Numbered from the stretch's first letter, positions 7,423 through 18,779 are shown. The stretch is 64,000 nt of DNA from an uncultured Chloroflexota bacterium (GCA_958296175.1 OY282448.1:2666127-2730126); one strand, 5' to 3'. The notes: generated by a model not told the origin, from the letters alone. Numbers and translations are program-made.

Positions 7423-8486
7423 TCGCGTCGATTCCCCGCCTGGCCCGCTGGGAATGGTTCAAGCTGCGCTCGCGCCGCATGCCGTGGGTCATGCTGCTGG
7501 TCGCAGCGCTGGTCGTGCAACTCATGTTCTGGGGCGTCTTCGCGTTCTACGCCTCGGGCGTCTTGCTGCAGTCAATGTCGAGCTCGTACAGCTCGGAGCG
7601 CCTCGACCTCGAAATCTCCTTGACCTGCGCCGACCTGCAGGGCGAGGGCATTGCGTACGACGACTATGCACCTGAGGCCCAGGCTGAACTGCGGCAGATG
7701 GTCGACGACATGAGTCTCGCATGCGATGCGGCGCTGCAACAGCACCGGGCACTGCGGGAAGCACTCACGCTGCCGGGCAGCCTCGTAGTGCCGTGGGTGC
7801 TTATTCAGGGCTTCTGGGTGGTTCTGCTGATGATCCTGTCCGCTTCCACGGTGGGCGTGGAGTACGGCTGGGGCACGCTGCGGATGGTGCTGGCCAAGGG
7901 CGTCAACCGCAGCGCGTTCATGGCCGCCAAGTTCTTGACGCTGGCCGGCATGAACATTGCCGGGATGCTGGCCGTGGCGGCCAGCCTGGCGGTGAGCAGT
8001 CTGATCGCCACGGCGCTCACGGCCAACGACGGCGACGGGGCGGCGGTGGCGGCCGCGCCCGGAGCGCCTGCCATCGACTGGGGCACCGTCGCCCGCATGT
8101 TGGGCGGGGCCATGTACGGCTGGCTGCCCTATATCTTGCTGGGTATGTTCCTGGCGGCGGTGACGCGCTCGTCAGCCACCGCCATTTCCCTCGCGCTGGG
8201 GTATTACATCCTGGGCGAACAGGTGCTGGCGACGGTGCTGAGCGGCCTGTTCGAGTGGTACGAGACCATCCGGCCCTATGTGCTGGTGCACGCCGTCGAC
8301 GACTGGCTGGCCGACGCCGCCATGCAGCTCAGCATAGGGATCGGCGGAGACGGCGGTCCGTCCTTGTTCATCGAACCGGACCGCCTGCGCGCGTTCCTGG
8401 TGCTGCTGGGCTACATCGTGGTTCTGGGCAGCGCCACGCTATGGGCGTTCCGGCGGCAGGACATGGCGGGCGCGCGGGACGCCTAA
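7419..8486 (+). CDS. ABC-2 type permease
   Basis: A 355-residue membrane partner of the preceding ATPase. An N-terminal membrane helix follows a short cytoplasmic stretch with basic residues (KLRSRRMPWVMLLVAALV). An extracytoplasmic loop (about 45-110) has two Cys (LTCADLQ, LACDAALQ). About five more membrane segments follow, ending WAFRRQDMAGARDA. This is the layout of ABC-2 family permeases that export drugs, peptides or lipids. Its stop codon lies inside the first of three hairpin repeats. Confidence 0.85.
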   Translation: MIASIPRLARWEWFKLRSRRMPWVMLLVAALVVQLMFWGVFAFYASGVLLQSMSSSYSSERLDLEISLTCADLQGEGIAYDDYAPEAQAELRQMVDDMSLACDAALQQHRALREALTLPGSLVVPWVLIQGFWVVLLMILSASTVGVEYGWGTLRMVLAKGVNRSAFMAAKFLTLAGMNIAGMLAVAASLAVSSLIATALTANDGDGAAVAAAPGAPAIDWGTVARMLGGAMYGWLPYILLGMFLAAVTRSSATAISLALGYYILGEQVLATVLSGLFEWYETIRPYVLVHAVDDWLADAAMQLSIGIGGDGGPSLFIEPDRLRAFLVLLGYIVVLGSATLWAFRRQDMAGARDA

Positions 8487-8617
8487 ACGCGGGCAGGCGT
8501 CTGTGGACGGTGCGACTTGTTTTGAGCAGTGGGAGCGGGACGCCTGAGCGCGGGCGGGCGTTTGCTCGCCGAGGTCGAAGTCGAACACGTCGGTACGCCT
8601 AAGCGCGGGCGGGCGTC
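8478..8617. repeat. Three spaced hairpins downstream of the ABC operon
   Basis: GACGCCTAAACGCGGGCAGG and close variants occur at 8478-8501, 8539-8562 and 8594-8617 (spacing 61 and 55). Each pairs ACGCC with GGCGT over a GC-rich loop. The first includes the permease stop codon. They may end transcription or be a REP-type cluster. Confidence 0.6.
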
Positions 8618-8668
8618 TGCGCCCTCGTGATACGGTCACGGGGCAGCCCACCTGAGTTGGAGCCCTGA

Positions 8669-9121
8669 ATGGATCTGATCGACGGCGTGCCGCGCAGCCC
8701 TTACGACAAGCTGGGCGGCGTCAGCTTCCTGCCGCGCTCGATCGACAAGGCGCGCGCGGAGATTGCCGGGCGGATGGGGGAATACGTCTGGCGCATCGGG
8801 CGGACGCAGCGCATGCTGGAGTTTCTGGGCATCGACGTGGACGACTTCATCCAGGCGCTGCGCGAACGCGCGACCGACGCCGAGGCGCTGGCCTGGGTGC
8901 AGGCGCGCATGACGCCGCGCACGGCCGCGGAGATCGACGCATTCAACCGAGCGATGGCCGAGGACGAACCGCGCGAGGGTTCGACCTGGGACTGGCCGCG
9001 CTTCCGCGCGTTTCTGGAGGAGTGCGGCCAGGGGCATCGGACGGATATCCGGCGCCACTACGACCGCCTGGACCTGGACGAGGGCCGGGAAGTTCCGCAC
9101 GGCGGCCGCACGGACTGGTAG
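8669..9121 (+). CDS. DUF5069 domain protein
   Basis: A 150-residue protein with the DUF5069 hallmark near the N-terminus (SPYDKLGGVSFLPRSIDKAR, about residues 11-30), followed by helices and a charged C-terminus (YDRLDLDEGREVPHGG). The family is widespread and of unknown function, without known catalytic residues. It is cytoplasmic, with no signal or membrane segment. It is monocistronic, with repeats on both sides. Family assignment rests on the conserved N-terminal block; nothing in the neighbourhood suggests a role. Confidence 0.75.
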   Translation: MDLIDGVPRSPYDKLGGVSFLPRSIDKARAEIAGRMGEYVWRIGRTQRMLEFLGIDVDDFIQALRERATDAEALAWVQARMTPRTAAEIDAFNRAMAEDEPREGSTWDWPRFRAFLEECGQGHRTDIRRHYDRLDLDEGREVPHGGRTDW

Positions 9122-9125
9122 GCGG

Positions 9126-9300
9126 CCCCCGCGTCTTTCGCTCTCCCTCGAAGGGCGCCATCGGCTGCCGACCGCGCGTGACGCGGGCGGCCTTTCACAT
9201 CTTTCCTTCTCCCTCGACACGACGGCGAGCGGCGCAGCATTGGGTTGTAGGCGCTCCGCGTCTTTCCCTCTCCCTCGAGGGAGAGGGGAAAGAAGCGCTC
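9126..9300. repeat. Cluster of CTCTCCCTCGA repeats
   Basis: Three related units occur near 9131, 9200 and 9258, each GTCTTTC or ATCTTTC followed by CTCTCCCTCGA. The last is a full palindrome (CCCTCTCCCTCGAGGGAGAGGG, split here as CCCTCTCCCTC and GAGGGAGAGGG). The rest of the 398-nt gap to 9519 is GC-rich without genes. Confidence 0.5.
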
Positions 9301-9519
9301 CGCGGCTTTCGCACACGCCCCCACGGCCTTCGCCGAGCACGCGCTGCATCGGCGCTCCTCCACAGGCTTCGCTCCGCGCCCCCCTTGGCTTTCGCACCGC
9401 CGCCCGCGGCCTGTGCGCGTGCGCCTGCGGGTTATGCATGGGCGCCTGCGGACTATGATTTGACAGCCTGACTCGGAGACTGCCACCCGCTGCTGGACGC
9501 GACGTTCTTCGACCGGCCC

Positions 9520-10164
9520 GTGCGCGCGGCGGCGCGGGATTTGATTGGCTGTGTGCTGCGGCGGCGGCTGAGCGGCCTGTGGCTGGGCGCGAGGATCGTG
9601 GAGACCGAGGCCTACGGCGACGGCGACGCCGCCAGCCATGCGTTTCTGGGCCGCACTCCCAGCCGCGAGCCGATGTGGGCGCCGCCGGGCACGATATATA
9701 TGTATCACTCCCGCGCCGGACCCTCGCTGAACGTGAGCTGCGGCGGCGGGCCCGCGGCCGTGCTGATCAAGGCCGCGCTGGCCGTGGTGGACCGGCAATC
9801 GCCGCGCGCGGCGCTGGACGCCATGCATCGGCTGAACCCGGCGCCCGACGGACGCGCGCGGCGGCCGGACGCGCGCCTGTGCTCGGGCCAGACGCTGCTG
9901 TGCCGCGCGCTGGGCCTGACGGTGGCCGACTGGACCGGCCGCACGTTCGACCCGGCGCGGTTCTACGTGCAGGCGTGCGGGGACGCGCCGCGGATCATCG
10001 CCGCGCGGCGCCTGGGGATCCCGCCCGAGCGCGACGACGGCCGGCTGGCGCGCTTTCTGGACGCCGAGCGGGCCTTCGCGGCCACCAGCGATCCGCGGCG
10101 GCGGCGGGGCGCCCAAGCGGGGCGGGATTATCTGGAACTGGAAGACGGGGGCTGCAACTCGTAA
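9520..10164 (+). CDS. mpg: 3-methyladenine (alkyladenine) DNA glycosylase
   Basis: A base-excision-repair enzyme that removes alkylated purines from DNA. The 214 residues match the AAG/MPG family: ARDLIGCVL, IVETEAYGDGDAASHAF (with the catalytic Glu region), and MYHSRAGPSLNVSCG. The family's N-terminal consensus continues upstream of the first standard start: LDATFFDRPV is encoded in the same frame at 9493-9522, but between the upstream stop (9469) and 9520 only CTG codons could start it. Translation may begin at a CTG near 9490, or the gene is N-terminally shortened. Confidence 0.85.
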   Translation: MRAAARDLIGCVLRRRLSGLWLGARIVETEAYGDGDAASHAFLGRTPSREPMWAPPGTIYMYHSRAGPSLNVSCGGGPAAVLIKAALAVVDRQSPRAALDAMHRLNPAPDGRARRPDARLCSGQTLLCRALGLTVADWTGRTFDPARFYVQACGDAPRIIAARRLGIPPERDDGRLARFLDAERAFAATSDPRRRRGAQAGRDYLELEDGGCNS

Positions 10165-10337
10165 CGGCCGCGGCCCGAGCCGCCGTTCCAGGCCGCGCAG
10201 ACGCGCGGCGCCCCACGGCCGATCGGGGTCTCCACCTGGTTCGCCGTTGTCGTCGCGAGGCCTGGGTCGGACGCTGCGCCTAGCCGCGCGTGCTGCGCGG
10301 TGTCACTCGCCGACGTGCCAATCGCAATGAAAAGCCG

Positions 10338-10368
10338 CGCCTAGCCGCGCGTGCTGCGCGGCTAGGCG
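10338..10368. terminator. 13-bp hairpin between convergent genes
   Basis: CGCCTAGCCGCGC and GCGCGGCTAGGCG pair perfectly around the loop GTGCT. It overlaps the stop of the aldo/keto reductase gene and could serve both convergent genes. A shortened copy (CCGCGC-GTGCT-GCGCGG) lies at about 10283-10299. Confidence 0.65.
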
Positions 10369-11291
10369 GGCGGAGCGATGGCGCGGAGCGCGGCCAGCTC
10401 GTCGTCGGAAAGCTGCAGGTCGGCCGCGGCCGCGTTTTCGCGCGCCTGTTGGGGCGAGCGCGCGCCGGGGATTGCGCAGGTGGCGCCCGGGTGCGCGATG
10501 GCGAAGGCCAGCGCCACCTGCGCCAGGGTGCGGCCGGCGCCAGTCAGCGGGCGCAGCGCCTCGGCGGCGGCCACGCGCGCCTGGAAGCGCCGGCGCGCCG
10601 CGCCGCGGTTCCAGCCCGACCGTGTGGGGTCGTCGAACCGATGGTCGGGCGCAAACTTGCCCGACAGCACGCCCTGCGCCAGCGGGCCGCGGATGAGCGT
10701 GCCGATGTTGCGCTCGCGGCAGAGCGGCAGCGCGTCGGTCTCGTGGGCGCGGTCGAGCACGCTGTAGGGCAGCTGCACGACCTGGCAGCGGCCATGGCGG
10801 TCGAACAGCTCGATCTCCTGCGGGAAGAACGAGGATGTCCCATAGGCGCGGATCTTGCCGGCCTCGAGCAGCCGCTCGAAGGCTTCCAGGATGACGTCGA
10901 GATGCGGATGCTCGCGGACGTGGCATTGGTAGAAGTCGATGTAGTCCGTCCCCAGCCGGTGCAGGCTGGCGTCGCAGCAGGCGTAGACGTGCTCGGGCGT
11001 TGCGTAGCTGAAGGGGTGGCCGTCCGCGCTGGCCAGGTTGCCGACCTTGGTGGCAATGAAGACGTGCGGGCGGCGGCCGCCGTCCAGGGCGCGGCCCAGC
11101 AGCTCCTCGCTGCGGCGCGGGCCGTAGGCATCCGCCGTGTCGAACAGGTTGATGCCGGCCTCGATGGCGGCGTGCACCGCGGCCACGCCGTCGGCCGTGG
11201 ACACCGGTCCCCATTGGCCGCCCAGCGCCCAGCAGCCCATGCCGATGGCCGACACCCGCCAGCCAGTGCGGCCGAACACGCGGTATTGCAT
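10362..11291 (-). CDS. Aldo/keto reductase
   Basis: A 309-residue NAD(P)H-dependent oxidoreductase of the AKR family with a TIM-barrel fold. Visible motifs: GMGCWALGG, the catalytic Asp/Tyr block FDTADAYG, the Lys block IATKVG, YIDFYQCHV, and the cofactor-binding end CAIPGARSPQQARENAAA. It would reduce carbonyls or oxidise sugars or alcohols; substrate unknown. The ATG at 11291 gives the canonical N-terminus MQYRVFGRTGWRVSAIGMG. It is transcribed alone and away from the rRNA unit. Confidence 0.9.
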   Translation of the reverse strand: MQYRVFGRTGWRVSAIGMGCWALGGQWGPVSTADGVAAVHAAIEAGINLFDTADAYGPRRSEELLGRALDGGRRPHVFIATKVGNLASADGHPFSYATPEHVYACCDASLHRLGTDYIDFYQCHVREHPHLDVILEAFERLLEAGKIRAYGTSSFFPQEIELFDRHGRCQVVQLPYSVLDRAHETDALPLCRERNIGTLIRGPLAQGVLSGKFAPDHRFDDPTRSGWNRGAARRRFQARVAAAEALRPLTGAGRTLAQVALAFAIAHPGATCAIPGARSPQQARENAAAADLQLSDDELAALRAIAPPA

Positions 11292-11557
11292 GGCCCTCGT
11301 CCTTTCCAAGCGCGGGAGCGTTCCCCGCGGCGCCACTGTACCGAGCGCGGGCCGGCGGCGGGGCGGCGCGGCCGGCTGGCGAGGGCCGAGCGGTTCACGG
11401 GTGGGCCGCGTACCTGGAATGGCCGGGGGAGCACGCGAACGGGCGGCGCAGGCGCCCGTGCATAGGACGCGGGGTGCGCGGAAGCCGCCGCGCCTTTGCG
11501 CCGAGGCGGGCCTGGCAGGGGGCCCGGCGCGCGCAAAAAAACTTGCCGGCCGTGGGG

Positions 11558-11586
11558 TTGACCCGCGGCGCGGGGCTGCGTATGCT
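11558..11586 (+). promoter_or_regulatory. Promoter of the 23S-5S unit
   Basis: A -35 box TTGACC at 11558-11563 and a -10 box TATGCT at 11581-11586 are separated by exactly 17 bp. Position and quality fit a strong sigma-70-type promoter about 75 nt upstream of the rRNA precursor stems. Confidence 0.7.
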
Positions 11587-11660
11587 TGTTCGGCCGCGTG
11601 CGGTGTAGGCCGCCGCGGACACGCGCGCCCCGGCGGAGGGGCGCGACGGAACCTTGACAA

Positions 11661-11710
11661 GTGAAGATTTACGCGAAAAGCGTAAAGCTGCAGTTTTGCC
11701 GGCCAAACAG
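11661..11710 (+). other. 5' half of nested rRNA precursor stems
   Basis: The segment 11680-11710 is nearly perfectly complementary to 14796-14826, just after the 23S gene, giving a 31-bp stem that would be cut by RNase III. Outside it, GTGAAGAT and ACGCG (11661-11675) can pair with CGCG-TATCTTCAC at 14978-14990, after the 5S gene, enclosing the whole transcript. Confidence 0.7.
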
Positions 11711-11712
11711 AG

Positions 11713-14795
<3,083 letters not shown>

Positions 14796-14990
14796 CTGTT
14801 TGGTCGGCAAAAGTGCAGCTTTACGCAGAGACGCGGCTGGGTTTCCCGGTGACCTATGCGGTGAGGCCACACCTGTTCCCATCCCGAACACAGCCGTTAA
14901 GTTCGCCAGCAGCGACAATACTGCCGGGGCAACCTGGTGGGAAGATAGCCCGTTGCCGGGAAACCCAGCCGCGTCTCCGCGTATCTTCAC
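14796..14990 (+). other. 3' halves of rRNA processing stems
   Basis: 14796-14826 closes the 23S precursor stem. 14828-14849 and 14956-14977 form a perfect 22-bp stem around 5S rRNA (GAGACGCGGCTGGG with CCCAGCCGCGTCTC plus the 5S ends). 14978-14990 pairs with 11661-11675. No Rho-independent terminator is obvious directly after it. Confidence 0.6.
14841..14964 (+). rRNA. rrf: 5S ribosomal RNA
   Basis: Shows the 5S pattern: GTTTCCCGG/CCGGGAAAC terminal helix, CACACCTGTTCCCATCCCGA and ACACAGCCGTTAAG in the loop B/helix III region, and GGTGGGAAGATAG near the 3' side. About 120 nt, 46 nt after the 23S end. Exact ends are inferred from helix I. Confidence 0.9.
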
Positions 14991-15179
14991 TCGTCTCCAG
15001 GCCTCGAACCTCCGCGTTGTCTGCCAGCGCCGCCTGCGCGCTGCCGCCGTTCGAGACCTGCGCATACCTCCCCGTGCGGGCGGGGTTCGCACCCGCGCGC
15101 GCCGACCCTGCTTTGCTGCGGCGTCGGGATTCCGGCCGCCGCTGGATCGACAGAGCGGCGCATATCGACAGGGCGGCAC

Positions 15180-15690
15180 ATGACGGAGGGGGCGCCGACA
15201 GGCATGACGACAACGCACCGCCCGCTCGACGGTCAGGTGGCCGTCGTGGCCGGGGCGACGCGCGGCTGCGGCCGCGGCATTGCGGTGGAGCTGGGCGCCG
15301 CGGGCGCCGTCGTCTACTGCACCGGCCGCACCACGCGCCAGCAGGCATCACCCATGAACCGTCCGGAAACGATCGAGGAAACCGCCGCGCTGGTGGATGC
15401 CGCCGGCGGCCGCGGCATCGCCGTGCGCGTGGACCACTCGGTCCCGGCACAGGTCGAACGCCTGTTTGCGCGCGTCGACCGCGAGCAGCAGGGCCGCCTG
15501 GACATTCTGGTCAACGACATCTGGGGCGGCGACGACCTGGTGACCTGGGGCCGCCGGTTCTGGGAGCAATCGCTGGACGACGGGCTGCTCCTGCTCCGTC
15601 AGGCTATCCACACGCACGTCATCACCAGCTATTACGCGCGGCGGCGGGCGGTCACTCGCACCGGCGGCGCCGCCTGGCCGGCGCGGGAGG
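15180..15690 (+). pseudogene. Truncated short-chain dehydrogenase/reductase
   Basis: The reading frame begins as a classical SDR: cofactor motif VAVVAGATRGCGRGIA, TGRTTR, RVDHSVPAQVERLF, and LVNDIWGGDDLVTWGRRFWE, typical of DHRS1-like enzymes. Similarity ends after HVITSYYA (about residue 155): the Ser-Tyr-Lys catalytic region and the C-terminal third are absent, replaced by out-of-frame sequence that runs into the next gene. The family is usually near 290 residues. The frame stays open to 15968, but downstream residues are not SDR-like, so this is a decayed or 3'-deleted gene. Confidence 0.7.
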
Positions 15691-15757
15691 CGGCGGCCGT
15701 GCGGGGGGCGCGGTGGAGTTGCCATACTTGGCACGTTCGCAGCGCGGTGGTGCATTG

Positions 15758-16513
15758 GTGGCAGAAGCTCGTCCCCGTGAATCCGTCGACTTGCACGTGT
15801 TCTACAAGCGCATGGCGGAATCGGCCGGCAGCCTGCCCGACCTGTATGCGGCGATGGAGAGCTGGTCGGCGCTGGTGGTCAAGGAGAACCCGATTCTGGA
15901 ATGCCAGCAGGGCTGCGCGCGCTGCTGTATGCATCAGGTGCTGGCGGGAGAGACGGAATGGGCGCTGATTCACGCCTGGATGCGGGACAGCCTTTCGAAG
16001 GATCAACGTCAGACGATCATCGGGCGCGTGATCGAGCAGCGGGAGCGCCTGGGCAACCCGCTGGGGCGCTGGCTGGGTATGCGCAACAAGCATCCGCGGG
16101 CGTTCGTGCGCGCGGTGGGGCAAGGGTTCCGCGCCGAGTCGACGCGCTGCCCGATGCTCGGCCCTGACAACCGCTGCGAAATCTATCCGGTGCGCCCCTT
16201 CGTCTGCCGCGCCTACGGCCGCGCGCGCATGCCCAGCGGCAACGCCATGATCTGCGAGGTGTTTGCGGGGCGCTTCCGCCAGCAGGAGCGCTCGACCGCC
16301 GACGTGCAGCTGGAGGACATGTCGGTCATGTCGCCGAAATACTTCGCGCTGGGCGGGCGCGCGACGTCGGACGACGGTCTCTTCACGCTGCTGGCGGTGC
16401 ACCTGCTGCGCAACCGCACCTCGTCGGGCGATCTGGCCAAGCAGCCGACCCCGCTGAGCGCCGAGAAGACCTACCCGGTGGTGACGAAGGAGGACTTCCC
16501 GACGCGGCGGTAG
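15758..16513 (+). CDS. YkgJ-type cysteine cluster protein
   Basis: A protein of up to 251 residues with the zinc/iron-chelating cysteine-cluster pattern: ECQQGCARCCMHQ (about residues 48-60) and later TRCPMLGPDNRCEIYPVRPF VCRAYG. These Cys residues probably bind a metal or Fe-S cluster. Function of the family is unsettled. The start is uncertain: GTG 15758 keeps the conserved-looking VDLHVFYKRMAES; TTG 15755 and ATG 15812 are alternatives. It follows the truncated SDR and its start may lie where the SDR 3' end was lost. Confidence 0.75.
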   Translation: MAEARPRESVDLHVFYKRMAESAGSLPDLYAAMESWSALVVKENPILECQQGCARCCMHQVLAGETEWALIHAWMRDSLSKDQRQTIIGRVIEQRERLGNPLGRWLGMRNKHPRAFVRAVGQGFRAESTRCPMLGPDNRCEIYPVRPFVCRAYGRARMPSGNAMICEVFAGRFRQQERSTADVQLEDMSVMSPKYFALGGRATSDDGLFTLLAVHLLRNRTSSGDLAKQPTPLSAEKTYPVVTKEDFPTRR

Positions 16514-16534
16514 CGGGGGGTGGACGCGGCGAGC

Positions 16535-17239
16535 TTAGAAGCCGCGCGCGGGGTTGCGGCGCTGGAGGTTGCGCTGTTTGGCGTAGCCGTCCAGGTCGAA
16601 CCCGGGGGCGAGGTAGCTCTGGCGGGTGGCTTCTTCGGCTTCCAAGATTTGCTTGGCTACGGCGGCCACTTTGTCGGCGACTTCCAGCGGGATGGTGCAG
16701 AGGCCGTTTTCGTCGCCGTGCACCAGGTCGCCGGGGTTGACGTCCATGCCGTCGATGGTGACGGGCACCTGGGCGCGGACGATGCGGTTGTTGGCGTGGG
16801 AGGGCGCCAGGCCGCGCGCGAAGGGCTTGATGCCGGCGTGCTTGATGCCTTCCAGGTCGCGCAGGGCGGCGTCGGTCACGATGCCGTCGGCGCCCAGCAC
16901 CTTGGCGAACGTGGCCATGCCGTCGCCGGCGTGGACGGCGTGCGTGGGGTCGTCGCTGAAGTCTTTGATGACCAGCACCACCGGGTTGGGCGTTTCGTCC
17001 ACGGCTTCCCACATCTGGAACATGCCGTCGGGGCTCTTGGGGGCGGCCTCGCTCATGGTGTCGCCGAGCGCCGTGGCCGCGTATCCCAACAGCACGCCCA
17101 TGTCGGGCGCCAGGTAGCGGACGTTGGTGCCGGTGAAGCCGAGCGTGTTGGGCCGCACGCCGAACGTTTCGATGGCGTTGAGGATGGTGGGCGTGTCGAT
17201 GGAGCGCAGTTCGTCGAGCTGAGCCTGCGTCAGGGCCAC
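16535..17239 (-). CDS. RraA-like / HMG aldolase-type protein
   Basis: A 234-residue protein of the RraA/dimethylmenaquinone-methyltransferase-like fold. Family marks are STPTIL-like IDTPTILNAIE at the N-terminus, GDGMATFAKVLGADGIVTDA (the central nucleotide-binding-like strand), and GDLVHGDENGLCTIPLE. Members are either RNase E regulators or aldolase/decarboxylases of 4-hydroxy-4-methyl-2-oxoglutarate-type acids; in a genome with many catabolic oxidoreductases the enzyme role is more likely. GTG 17239 has a GGAGG site five bases upstream. It converges on the cysteine-cluster gene. Confidence 0.82.
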   Translation of the reverse strand: MALTQAQLDELRSIDTPTILNAIETFGVRPNTLGFTGTNVRYLAPDMGVLLGYAATALGDTMSEAAPKSPDGMFQMWEAVDETPNPVVLVIKDFSDDPTHAVHAGDGMATFAKVLGADGIVTDAALRDLEGIKHAGIKPFARGLAPSHANNRIVRAQVPVTIDGMDVNPGDLVHGDENGLCTIPLEVADKVAAVAKQILEAEEATRQSYLAPGFDLDGYAKQRNLQRRNPARGF

Positions 17240-17303
17240 GGGAGCCTCCGCATGGGTGATGGGCGGAGCCCGAGGATATCCGACGGCGGGGCGCTGGTGC
17301 GGC

Positions 17304-17648
17304 TCAGCCGAGGTCGGCGTAGGCGTCGGGCGTGAAACCGGCGATGCGCCGCTCGCCGACGGCCAGCACCGGCCGGCGGATGAGGTTCTGGTTCTCCAGC
17401 ATCAGCGCCAGCGCCTGGTCGTCGGCCAGGGTGGCCGCGTCCACGCCCAGAGCGCGGACCGCGGGGCTGCGCGGGTTGACGGCTTCGCGCGGCGCGCGGG
17501 GGCCGACCAGGTCCAACAGCTCGGCCCGGGTCAGCGGTCGGCGCGCGTAGTTGCGCGGGGTGTAGGCCAGGCCGGTCGAGTCCAAGGCCGCACGGGCCTT
17601 GCGGCAGCTCGTTCAGGTTCCCTTGAAGTAGAACCGCGGCGGTTTCAT
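17304..17648 (-). CDS. ArsC/Spx-like thioredoxin-fold protein, candidate selenoprotein (UxxC)
   Basis: A 114-codon gene with an in-frame TGA at codon 12 (17613-17615). The product reads MKPPRFYFKGT-U-TSCRKARA and continues AYTPRNYARRPLTRAELLDL to the family end LMLENQNLIRRPVL. The ArsC/Spx family has CxxC exactly where TGA-TSC stands, so the codon replaces the first (redox) Cys. The frame is otherwise intact, of normal family length, and starts with a four-base overlap (ATGA) on the upstream dehydrogenase gene. A SECIS-like hairpin follows the TGA. Selenocysteine is therefore the best reading; a nonsense mutation in an otherwise intact gene is the alternative. It would act as a cytoplasmic thiol/selenol oxidoreductase or arsenate-reductase-like enzyme. 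Confidence 0.75.
17577..17611 (-). promoter_or_regulatory. Bacterial SECIS-like hairpin
   Basis: In the minus-strand mRNA, 18 nt after the UGA, the loop CGUGC is closed by a perfect 7-bp stem (CAAGGCC/GGCCUUG). A lower 4-bp stem (CGAG/CUCG) begins two bases after UGA, with an internal loop between. A G in the first two loop positions and a UGA-to-loop distance in the 16-37 nt range match the known bacterial SECIS model. Confidence 0.65.
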
Positions 17649-18712
17649 GCGGCGTCTCCCTCGTCGTTCCAGCGCAGCACCATGGACATCCAGCCCTGGG
17701 GGCCGCGTTGGATCATGGCGTACAACTCGGCGGCCTCGGCATAGGATGCGCGGTGCGAGATGAGGTGGGACACCTGGAACTCGCCACGCTGCATGGCTTC
17801 GAAAATGTAGCGCCGGTTGGCCTCGCGCGTCCACTGAAAGAAGTGGTACGGCTGGCGCGGGTATAGACCCTGATGGGTGCCGATGATGGTGAGCTCCTTG
17901 CGCAGCAGCTCTTCCTGCAAGCCGATGGCCACGCGGCCGGGCGGGCTGCCCGACATGGACACCGTGCCGCCGGGGGCGGCGGCGCGCAGACAGTGGGGCA
18001 AGACCGCGGGCGTGCGCGTGACCATGAAGACCACGCGCGCGCCGCCGCCGGTGAGGCTGCGGACGGCGTCGACGGGGTCCTGGCGCTGGGCGTTGACCGC
18101 GTGCGTGGCGCCCGAGGTCATGGCCAGGTCGAGCCGCTCGTCGAGCAGGTCGACGGCGATGACGGGGTAGGCGCCGGCCATGCGCGCGAACTGCGCGAGC
18201 ATTTGCCCCACGGCGCCCTGGCCGAAGACGGCCACGGAATCTCCCAGGCCCGGGCGCGCCCGGCGCACGGCGTGGAGCGATACGTCGGCCAGCACGACGA
18301 ACGACGCGTCGTCGTCGCTGACGTCGTCCGGAATATGGCCGGCGTAGGCGGGGGTGTCGGGCAGGTCGGGATCGATGGTGATCAGCCCGGCGCCCTGGTG
18401 CGGCAGACAGGTGAGCACGCGGTCGCCGGCGCGGTAGCCGCGCACGCCGCGGCCGACCTGTTCGACGACGCCGACCCAGGAATAGTCGGGCAGACGCCGG
18501 GCGTCCACGGCGCTGTCCCGGATGTTGCGCTCGGTGCCTGCGCTGATGAGCGTGCGCGCGGCGCGCACCAGAATCTGGTTGGGCGCGGGGTCGGGAACTT
18601 CGATCTGTTCGACCGCGACCGCGCCGCCCTGCTGGAAGGCGATCTGAGGCGTTTGGGTCGGGATGGCTGGGGGTCTCCGCGGGGCGGACGGCTGACGGGC
18701 AGCATGCCGCAC
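17645..18712 (-). CDS. Zinc-type alcohol dehydrogenase-like oxidoreductase
   Basis: A 355-residue medium-chain dehydrogenase/reductase. The N-terminal GroES-like half has ILVRAARTLISAGTERN and GVRGYRAGDRVL. The Rossmann half has DSVAVFGQGAVGQMLAQFAR with the NAD(P) motif GxGxxG, and VIAVDLLDERLDLA. The usual Cys/His zinc ligands are not evident, as in the bi-domain SAGTE subgroup. No good start codon lies near the expected N-terminus (IPTQTPQIAF); GTG 18712 is the closest in-frame choice and is uncertain. The gene is coupled (ATGA) to the candidate selenoprotein. Confidence 0.8.
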   Translation of the reverse strand: MRHAARQPSAPRRPPAIPTQTPQIAFQQGGAVAVEQIEVPDPAPNQILVRAARTLISAGTERNIRDSAVDARRLPDYSWVGVVEQVGRGVRGYRAGDRVLTCLPHQGAGLITIDPDLPDTPAYAGHIPDDVSDDDASFVVLADVSLHAVRRARPGLGDSVAVFGQGAVGQMLAQFARMAGAYPVIAVDLLDERLDLAMTSGATHAVNAQRQDPVDAVRSLTGGGARVVFMVTRTPAVLPHCLRAAAPGGTVSMSGSPPGRVAIGLQEELLRKELTIIGTHQGLYPRQPYHFFQWTREANRRYIFEAMQRGEFQVSHLISHRASYAEAAELYAMIQRGPQGWMSMVLRWNDEGDAA

Positions 18713-18779
18713 GCGGCGCGTTGCCCCAAGCTGCTTGCGATACCATGGAGGCGATGCGTTGCCCGGTGCGAGGTCCGTT

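Noticed and set aside
11654..11680. TTGACA before the 23S gene as a second promoter
   Set aside because: No -10 box is found 16-18 nt downstream, and the region belongs to the precursor stem.
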